From positions 1-64,000 of the forward strand of contig JABANP010000290.1 of NCBI GenBank assembly GCA_013115135.1: DNA of 64,000 nucleotides, in the 5' to 3' direction. A program made the translations under genes and the position numbers. Below, piece by piece: positions 56,620 through 64,000 of this stretch. The first letter of the stretch is position 1, and each line of letters opens with the position of its first letter. The stretch is from Perkinsus olseni. Lineage: Eukaryota > Perkinsozoa > Perkinsida > Perkinsidae. Under the pieces are notes generated by a model that did no database searches, was not told where the DNA came from, and worked only from the letters and a program-made list of their open reading frames with translations.

Positions 56620-58065
56620 CTACACTGAAGATGCCCTTGCTCCCGTAAACGCTTCCACAGTGCAGCGCCCAGTGGGCCCCTCTCCACAGAATGAGCCAAC
56701 CAAGTTGCCGAGACCATCGATAATCTGCAGCCCGTATGTTGGCTCTCTCCTCATCTGCCATACCCACCCACCAGCGTCCAGTAGCGATACAAACTCATCA
56801 TTGATGTCACCATTCTTCGCCACAAAGGTTCCGTGCACTGGGCAGCGGAACTGAACATCGCCATTCGGCAGCCTCAGGATTCTCTTACTGAGGAGGCCGT
56901 GTACGAAGGCGGTTACGTCTGCCGCTACAAGAGAGGATCGTACGTCGAGGGTTGTTATATTGGGGCAGCCGCTGAGCACATCACAGAGCATACCCTCGGT
57001 TATGCTCCATCCCGCCAACTTCAATACATTCAAAGGGGCTGGGCTGATGGCCTTGAGGCCTTCGACGAAGCACGCAAGATATCCATCAGTTGTGTTCCTG
57101 GCTTCAGAGAGGTCAACCCATCTCAAGCAAGCATTAGAGCCAAGCCATCGGAACATATCTTCGAGTTCCTCCTCAGGGGCTCTTAGATACGATCCGACCA
57201 TATCGAATCGGTGGAGGCTGACGCATGAAATCAAGCCATTATAAAAGAAGTTGGGCACAATGGGGATATCCGTAAGACACATCACCCGAAGGGTTGAAGG
57301 AAGGGGAAAGATTTGTATTTCAAGACGACGTATCGGAAATATTAAACTGGAGATGCGCAATTCTCTTAGGTTTCTGCACCTCTCAATGGCCTCCCATAAG
57401 TGCGGATGGCCTGGTCTTATCACTTGAATAGGAGCGATGCTCACTCCCAACTCGAGTAGTGACTCGCCCGCCCAGTTCGAAGCATCCGCGATGAGAGAAA
57501 GGGGTACGTTGGTCTCATCGAGGCGCAGAACTCTCCAAGGCCTCCTCTTCGTCTCATCATCCAACCATCCCTTTCCCTCGACGCGGGTCCATTGCACTTG
57601 CAGCTCGGTTAGATGAGGCAGACTACCGCAGCAGATTGACAGATCCTCATCGCAAAGGTCGCAATGAAATGAAAAGTCGAGTCGGACCAGTTTCGATAGG
57701 CCGACCCATAGTCGCCTGCTAAGGGGCAGAGAACGCGACGATAAGGTCCTTAAGTTGAGCGCGGCACCACTCTCAAGGACCTCCCGCAGCTCCCACGGCT
57801 CTTTCCCTATCGGGCCTACGATTTCCCCCGTGTATCGTCCATACGTCTCCACGACGGCCTTCAGAGAATCACGGCCCATCCCAGGACGGATTGCTAACTT
57901 CAAGACCCCATAGCCAGTCCTAGTCTCCTCATAACGTAGATAGTCCATCACAGCCCTTCTCCAACTGCTGCATACTGATGCCATTCGGGCAGCACTGGTG
58001 ACATCAGACATCAGCCAAGGTAGGATGTGCTCGAGGACGAGGCCATCAATAGGAGGAGGGAGCAT
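56620..58065 (-). CDS. F-box/LRR-type protein 1
   Basis: Single exon, 481 residues from the Met at 58065 (MLPPPIDGLVLEHILPWL). The frame continues to 58113, but this start aligns with the second gene (MSSSIDGLILEHIL). Residues about 6-50 are F-box-like (LVLEHILPWLMSDVTSAARM, then SVCSSWRRAVMDYL). Then leucine-rich segments with roughly 25-residue spacing (for example LSKLVRLDFSFHCDL, LPHLTELQVQWTRV, CRNLRELRISSL, CPNITTLDV). The C-terminus is a conserved tail ending in a glycine-rich WVWQMRREPTYGLQIIDGLG. F-box/LRR proteins select substrates for SCF ubiquitin ligases. Tandem with the next gene, 475 bases apart. Confidence 0.8.
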   Translation of the reverse strand: MLPPPIDGLVLEHILPWLMSDVTSAARMASVCSSWRRAVMDYLRYEETRTGYGVLKLAIRPGMGRDSLKAVVETYGRYTGEIVGPIGKEPWELREVLESGAALNLRTLSSRSLPLSRRLWVGLSKLVRLDFSFHCDLCDEDLSICCGSLPHLTELQVQWTRVEGKGWLDDETKRRPWRVLRLDETNVPLSLIADASNWAGESLLELGVSIAPIQVIRPGHPHLWEAIERCRNLRELRISSLIFPIRRLEIQIFPLPSTLRVMCLTDIPIVPNFFYNGLISCVSLHRFDMVGSYLRAPEEELEDMFRWLGSNACLRWVDLSEARNTTDGYLACFVEGLKAISPAPLNVLKLAGWSITEGMLCDVLSGCPNITTLDVRSSLVAADVTAFVHGLLSKRILRLPNGDVQFRCPVHGTFVAKNGDINDEFVSLLDAGGWVWQMRREPTYGLQIIDGLGNLVGSFCGEGPTGRCTVEAFTGARASSV

Positions 58066-58540
58066 GAAGGAGATTCTACTAAAGACCAATCCAGACATTT
58101 GGACAGAGTCCACGTCTCCAGTTGAAGATTCGACGAAAAGTGTTGATGCAAACAGCTCGGTTAAAGACTCACGAACCAGGATCCTAAATGAACCTCTACA
58201 TTAACGACATTAATACCCCCAATGTGTTTTTGCTGATCATGTGAAGACTGCGTTGGAATTGCTCATGAGCTGTGATGCGACAACGATATTGCAGGACTAA
58301 TGACAATAGCACGTCCAAGTGGCGCTGGATGACTGGCTCTCTCGTCGATGCCTGCTCAGACAGTCCAACTGAGGCAACTGAGACCGACTCCAATAATCGC
58401 CGTTGACGATACTCGATAAACGCAACTCTTGAGATCCGTGAAAGAAAATCAGTTTCACCGCTGGTAAACGTCGAACTGACGGACGTGCGCTGAACATGCG
58501 GAAAGTTATTACTCGGTGACTTCGAATGAGAACCCTTCGG

Positions 58541-59975
58541 TCAACAATTCCTCAACCTCCCGCCGCAGAATTCTTCTGCAGTACAACGGCTCGTGGGCAT
58601 CCCGTCACAGAATGCTTCAACCAAATTGCCGAAAGAATTAATAATCTCCACCCCGCATGTTGGCTCTCTCCTCGTCTGCCATATCCGCCCGCCAGCATCC
58701 AGTAGCGAAACAAACTCATCATTGATTTCACCATCCTTCGCCACAAAGCTTCCATGCACTGGGCAGTGGAACTCAACATCACCATTCGGCAGCCTTCGGA
58801 TCCTCTGGCTGAGGAGGCCGTGCATGAATGCTGCTACATCCGTTGTAATTGGACAATGGAGTAGGTCGAGGAAGGTTATATTGGGACAACTCCTCAGTAA
58901 ATCACAGAGCATATCCACGGGAATGTTCCATTCAGATATCTTCAGTACACTCAAAGGGGCTGGGCTGATGGCCTCGAGGCCTGCCAAGAAGGGAATGAGA
59001 TACTTATCAGTTCCTCTCATGGGTCCTGAGAAGTCGACCCATCGCATGCAGTCATTCGAGCCAATCCATCGGAACATATCGTCGAGCTCCTCGTCGGGAA
59101 GCCTCCAAACGTGGTCGGATCATCTCTAGTTTTTGAAGGTTGTCACACACGATCAACTTCGTATAGAAGAAGTCTTGCTTGATAGAAACATCTTTGAGAC
59201 AGAGGACGCGAAGAGATGAAGAGGAGGGCCACACTCGCATTACGAGATCTCGCTCGACTAAGCAGGAGAAGTACAACTCTTCCAGATGAGTGCACGTCGC
59301 GAAAGCATCCCCCAGCTTCCCAACTTCGACTATACTTCTATTATGGAGTTCAGTGAAGCCCAGCCCAACCAATGATCCCCCGGCGCACATACATACAGCC
59401 ACAACGAGATGGAGAGGCACGTTGGTCTGATCGAGGCGTAGAACTCTCCAAGGCCTCCCCTTCGTCTCATCGTCCAACCATCCCTTTCCCTCGACGCGGG
59501 TCCATTGCACTAACAGCTCAGTTAGATGAGGCAGACAACCGCAGCAGAGTGACAGATCCTCATCATCGAGGTCATCGTGGAATGACAAGTCCAGTTGAAG
59601 TAGCTTCGACAGACTGTGTAAGTGACGGTCACTCAGGTGAAGAGAGCGTGATGCCAAGGTCCTCAAGTTAGGAGTATCCCCGTCCTCCAGTAGCTTCTGC
59701 AGCTCTCCCGACTCGCCTCTCATCGGGCACACGATCTCCCCGATGTATCGTCCATACGTCTCCCTGATGGCTTTCGGAGCTCCCCTCACCATCCCAGGAC
59801 GGAGTGTTAAGTTCAATACCCCGTAGCCAGTCCTAGTTCCCTCATAACGTAGATAGTCCATCACAGCCCTTCTCCAACTGCTGCATACTGATGCCATTCG
59901 GACAGCACTGGTGACATCAGAGATCAGCCAAGGTAGGATATGCTCGAGGATGAGGCCATCAATAGAGGATGACAT
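58541..59975 (-). CDS. F-box/LRR-type protein 2 (one frame break)
   Basis: Paralogue of the gene at 56620, same order: F-box-like start MSSSIDGLILEHILPWLISD, LRRs (LSKLLQLDLSFHDDLDDEDL, LPHLTELLVQWTRVEGKGW, CPNITFLDLLHCPITTD) and the tail RIWQTRREPTCGVEI. A one-base difference near 59100 shifts the frame between LEASRR and the matching EELDDMFRW, so residues after about 290 are in another frame. TTCTCAG lies 12 bases upstream of the start, an acceptor-like site. Ends in TGA. The pair is a local duplication with about two-thirds identity by eye, older than the GDH duplication. Confidence 0.75.
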
Positions 59976-60034
59976 GTGAGAAGTACTGAGAAGCTCTCAG
60001 TGAGGACTCCCTCAGGCAAACCCAAAGTGGTCGA

Positions 60035-61990
60035 TCGCCAGCGACGCATCCGTGCATATTGTGATGCAACTTGGTGATACACGCTATTCCCCGCGTCGTT
60101 CAAATACACTGACGGATGACTCATACGGAATGTAGCGAGACTCCCGGGGTAAAGTCACTCGTTCTCATATCATGACGAACAGAGCCTATGGGTCTAGTAA
60201 ATTTTATTATCGGAAAGCCCTCTGATGGGACTACTGAAGTCATGTCGTGTCTCGACCTTGGCGAGAAAGCGCCTTCGCCGCGAAGACTTCGCAAAGTGAG
60301 CGAAGACGCTTCACCGCCCGTCCATGTACTCTGCAACACTACGCGTCCATACAAATATCGTACGCTCAATGGCCACTATCCGCCCTCGGATATGCTAATG
60401 TAGTTCATCCACCCTTGGATGCCTGGCAGCATCCAGCTTGTTACTAGCGCGGGTGGAGTCTGTATCTCCTCGAGAGATCCTCCTGGGCACCCCCGCGACG
60501 ATCTTCCAACGCTCACGTGAACCTAAGGAGGACGAAACTGTCCCGCAAAATGGTGACGCATGTCTTTCGAGTGCAGAGTCCTAGGTGTCCCTTCCCCCAT
60601 AATGGGGGCCCCATTTCCTTGGAACCCTAACCCAGTGCAGTTCGGCCAGGACCTGGCCGCCAGGTGATACAGCGCATAAGCATAACCACGAAGTTATAGT
60701 AAACACACATCCACTGCAACCCTTTTCACTGTGGATTTCACGAATCACGTAGCGTCGGACATGAGTGGATGGCGGCGCCCGCTTGCAGAGCCTGCGAGCA
60801 CGCACGAGCAACCTTTGCTCTTGCACGCACCCATCTTATGCATGGACCGTGCAACACTGTACAGTGGACAACTTCGTCTACGAGTTACTTAGAGCAAATT
60901 TATCCTTCTCATCTTTGTTGTACGTGAGTCCTGAAGCCGCATTCTTTCAATCCTATGTTAACTGGAGTCCACTTAGTGGATCTGTCGTGTCACGTGGCAC
61001 GTGCATCACCGTTTGGTCAAGCATGAGTATGAAACGAGTATGTCTTCGTGTGGTATGCAAATAGTATTACTTCCGTGGTAATGTCCGCATATTAGCGACA
61101 TTGCGCCAGCGACGCATCCGTGCATATTGTGATGCAACTTGGTGATACACGCTATTCCCCGCGTCGTTCAAATACACTGACGGACGACTCATACGGAATG
61201 TAGCGAGACTCCCGGAGTAAATTCACTCCTTCTCATATCATGATGAACAGAGCCAATGGGTCTAGGAAATTTTATTATCGGAAAGCGCTCAGATGGGACT
61301 ACCGAAGTCATGCGGCATGACTCATGCCGTGTCTCGGCCCTGGCGAGGAAGCGTCTTCGGCGAAGACGCTTCCCGCAGCTTGTTACTAGTGCTGGTGGAG
61401 CCTGTATCTCCTCGAGAGATCCTCCTGGGCACCCCGCGACGATCTTCCAACGCTCACGTGAAACTGGGTGACGAAACTGTCCCGAAAATGGTGACGCATG
61501 TCTTTCGAGTGCAGAGCGCTAGGTGTCCCTTCCCCCATAATGGGGCCCCCATTTCCTTGGCACTTTAAATAACCCAGTGCAGTTCGGCCGGGTGATACAG
61601 CGCATAAGCATAACCACGAAGTTATAGTACAGCACACATCCACTGCAACACGTTTCACTGTGGATTTCACGAATCACGTAGCATCGGGCATGAGTGGATG
61701 GCGGCGCCCCGGCGAGCTTGTCGAGCATGGGAGCACGCACGAGCAACCCCTGTAATTGGACGCATGTGTCTCGTGCATGCACTGTGAAACACTGTGAAAG
61801 TCCCTCTACAATTTCTTTGAAGGAACTTCTGGGAAGTTACTTCTCCTTCTCGTCTTTGTTCTACGTCGGCCCTGAAAGCCCATTCTTGTAATCCTATATT
61901 AAGTGGAGTCCACTTTGTGAATGCAATCCGTCCTGTCGTGCCGCACGACTCGTGCGGTATCCACGTAGTATTACTTCCGTCACGGAAGTT
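60035..61990. repeat. tandem duplication of a non-coding block of about 1.07 kb
   Basis: Bases from 60035 (CCAGCGACGCATCCGTGCAT) recur from 61105 and similarity continues with gaps to about 60960/61990, including CGACGATCTTCCAACGCTCA and CCATAATGGGG. The copies differ near 60260-60320 and 61320-61370 by palindromic words (GAAGCGTCTTCGGCGAAGAC). Frames inside differ between copies, so it is probably non-coding; it could include promoter sequence of the TIR-like gene. Confidence 0.8.
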
Positions 61991-61998
61991 CCGTGGTA

Positions 61999-63489
61999 AT
62001 GTCCGCACTCCTCCCCCTTACAGCAGACGGCACTTCCACAGCGTCGCGTTCTCCGAGGATATATGGTGATGCTCATCTACGGGCCTGCCCCTTATCTACC
62101 ATTACGCGCAGCCCCTCCTTCCTCCGCAACCGTGAGAGTCATGAAGATGCATTCCTCGCCTCGGTACCGGTCGAATCTGTCGATCTTTTCTTGAGCCATT
62201 CCTGGTCTGCCGACGGCTTTTGGAAACAGGCCGCTCTTTCCATCGGCTGTGGTACATCCTCTTCTTTCAAGGCTACCTTAGTCTTGTCTTCGATTGCAGC
62301 AGGTCTCTTTTACCCCCTAGCTCGAGACGGTGATAAATTCGAGCTACTTGTATGCACCTTCGGTCTTGTAACATTCCTGGTTAGCCTGTTCGTTATCCCG
62401 TTATTTAGATATCGCAACACCATGGCATTCCTTGATAAGTGTTGTATACCCCAGGATGACCCCATCGCCAAGTCCTATGGTATATCGAGGCTAGCCGACT
62501 ATCTCCGTGCATCAGACAAGCTGCTCATACTCTGGTCCCCTGATTATCTCGATCGTCTGTGGTGCGTCTACGAGTTGGCTGTCTTCCTGCAGAACCACGA
62601 TGAGGATGATGTGATCCTTATCAATCTGGACTACCTCAAGCTCTGCGTATTGGTGATGCTCCTACAGTTCTTGACTACTCTCGTCATGTGTCTCCTGCAA
62701 CCTCATAATACCCAAATATGGTACATCGTGCAAGTTTGTGGACTGGCTGCGAGTATCCTCATATATTTTGGGGTGTACCGCTGTAGTGAGGAGTGGGAGA
62801 AGTTCTGTTCTAACGTGAATTTTTTCAACGTTAGTAAAGCTAAGTGCTCAGCACTAGCGGATTACTATACCCTCAAGCAGCTTATAAGTCGTATGTACGG
62901 TTCAGAGGCAAGGTTTGCAACGGCTGTGAGAGCGCTCTGGTTGGGTGAAAGAAGAGAGAAGCAGTTTCCTCCTTGGATGTTCTCTGCGGCATCACTGCGG
63001 ATCATCTGTGTACCTTTCATCCCTCTAATTCTTTCCCGTATTGTTATCCGTATCGCGAGCTCGATCAAAACAAATGTGATCTTTGCCATGCCGATTTATG
63101 CTAAAGGTGTAGTATCCCCTGACAGCTTACCAAGTACTGTCCAGATACTGCTTTGGGAATTACGTACCACGGTCATACCTATATCGATGATCTGCTTACG
63201 TGCTCCTTTGATGCAACTTGTAGCACATGAAATGGCAACTGGGTGGATCTCTAAGAATATGGGCAAATGGGGTGTTGGTATCATCTTCGCCTTGGCCTGT
63301 GTCTCGTATCATTGTTTAACACAGACAGTATGCGGCGTGAGTATCTGGCGGTGTCCACTTATCGAAAGCGCCATGAATCTGCCTACGGATGAAGCACTCC
63401 TGTGGATGTACGGAGTCATTGCTGTATCTGTTTCATATTTAATCGTACGAAGGTCATATGCTTACGAGCTCCCCGCTGGACTATCTTAG
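61999..63489 (+). CDS. TIR-like domain multi-pass membrane protein
   Basis: Single exon, 496 residues. Start at the ATG 61999. Residues about 62-69 are DLFLSHSW, then two membrane helices (LVLSSIAAGLFYPLA, LLVCTFGLVTFLVSLFVIPL), then FLDKCCIPQDD near 150, LLILWSPDYLDRLWCVYELA near 180-200. The S-H-S-W, C-C-I-P-Q and R-L-W-C-x-x-E-L order is that of TIR-like proteins seen often in dinoflagellates and relatives. A further set of helices follows (LVMLLQFLTTLVMCLL, YIVQVCGLAASILIYFG, and several after residue 330). The membrane hairpin inside the TIR-like fold is odd. The E of YELA might serve as the NADase-type glutamate, but this is inference. Role unknown; signalling at a membrane is plausible. 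Confidence 0.82.
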   Translation: MSALLPLTADGTSTASRSPRIYGDAHLRACPLSTITRSPSFLRNRESHEDAFLASVPVESVDLFLSHSWSADGFWKQAALSIGCGTSSSFKATLVLSSIAAGLFYPLARDGDKFELLVCTFGLVTFLVSLFVIPLFRYRNTMAFLDKCCIPQDDPIAKSYGISRLADYLRASDKLLILWSPDYLDRLWCVYELAVFLQNHDEDDVILINLDYLKLCVLVMLLQFLTTLVMCLLQPHNTQIWYIVQVCGLAASILIYFGVYRCSEEWEKFCSNVNFFNVSKAKCSALADYYTLKQLISRMYGSEARFATAVRALWLGERREKQFPPWMFSAASLRIICVPFIPLILSRIVIRIASSIKTNVIFAMPIYAKGVVSPDSLPSTVQILLWELRTTVIPISMICLRAPLMQLVAHEMATGWISKNMGKWGVGIIFALACVSYHCLTQTVCGVSIWRCPLIESAMNLPTDEALLWMYGVIAVSVSYLIVRRSYAYELPAGLS

Positions 63490-63670
63490 CCGCCAAGCGC
63501 GGTGTCGCACTTCAAGTGCACTTTTCGTTCCAGCGGCGAGGACCACGAGCTAGCTCAACTTGTGAACAGTTCCAGGGTTTGCAAACAAAAATCTTCGTTC
63601 CCACATTTAGTTCGCAGATATAAGATTTTTCGCTGGTTTTCCGATTTGTTCAATCTGAATGGTGTCGAGT

Positions 63671-63697
63671 TCTTCTTCTTCTTCTTCTTCTTCTTCT
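63671..63697. repeat. TTC microsatellite
   Basis: About nine TTC units just downstream of the TIR-like gene. Confidence 0.9.
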
Positions 63698-63889
63698 CGT
63701 GCAGCACCCCTTCGACCGGGCAGGTGATAGCCGGTATAGGGGTATAGCTGCGGGCTCAGTTGCTGCCTGAGCCCTGGTAGGAACATAGAGATAGCACGTT
63801 ACACCGCACAGAGTGCTATAGGTGGGAAGCCCCCCAGAAGCCTCCCAGCTGCCACTAGTATGATGCTGTATATAACGATATCCCTAGCG

Positions 63890-64000
63890 GGATGTCGGCC
63901 ACATCTTCCCCATGTACTTCAACCATGTGCGAACACTGTGGTTTGATGCCAACAGTCGCGTCATATCGTATGGATTATCCAGGGCATCTTTGCCCAGGCA
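63890..64000 (-). CDS. possible C-terminal end of a gene cut by the window edge
   Basis: The minus strand reads DALDNPYDMTRLLASNHSVR and then WLKYMGKMWPTSR before a stop near 63893. Composition looks coding, but it is short and unidentified. Confidence 0.3.

Noticed and set aside
63502..63747. Frame with a poly-phenylalanine run
   Set aside because: Produced by the TTC microsatellite.

Overview
The window looks like nuclear DNA of a unicellular alveolate, most likely a Perkinsus-type protist. This is an inference from several things seen together: many short GT-AG introns (about 40-100 bases) in small genes, a TTCAG acceptor-like site just upstream of several start codons (compatible with spliced-leader trans-splicing), a very large fungal-type NAD glutamate dehydrogenase, a TIR-like multi-pass membrane protein, and heavy tandem and segmental duplication. 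No bacterial operons, rRNA, tRNA or CRISPR arrays were seen.

Layout. 1-7.9 kb: two near-identical tandem copies of a 1128-residue NAD glutamate dehydrogenase with N-terminal ankyrin repeats. 8.4-9.5 kb: a six-exon gene for a small DUF3293-like protein with a signal peptide. 10.2-25.5 kb: three CorA-type Mg2+ transporter copies, two of them inside a duplicated module that also carries a 24-bp and a 31-bp minisatellite; an inverted-repeat element (MITE) sits in the last module. 16.6-54.2 kb: an array of duplicated units. Each unit pairs a plus-strand gene for a small type I membrane protein made of 20-residue 'DWSG-I-LEPP' repeats with a minus-strand, multi-exon gene or gene remnant for an HPR/RAP-like helical-repeat protein, mostly head to head. 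43.6-51.1 kb: an unduplicated single-copy island with a small unknown gene, a HOOK-like coiled-coil gene, a GT34-family glycosyltransferase and a Q/P-rich coiled-coil protein. 54.4-64 kb: a small unknown gene, two tandem F-box/LRR genes, a duplicated non-coding block and a TIR-like membrane protein.

The most interesting system is the DWSG-repeat membrane protein family: five three-exon genes with matching exon lengths, conserved splice sites, a conserved C-terminal tail, shared 5' and 3' flanking elements, plus one decayed copy. The genes are recognisable only after splicing by eye, since the repeat, membrane and tail segments lie in separate exons. I know of no described family matching it.

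A second theme is how the DNA changes. Comparison of duplicated segments shows insertions that are inverted copies of adjacent sequence, giving many short palindromes between genes and once inside a coding exon. Many duplicated genes also differ by one-base indels, some in homopolymers; whether these are real breaks or consensus errors cannot be decided from the sequence alone.
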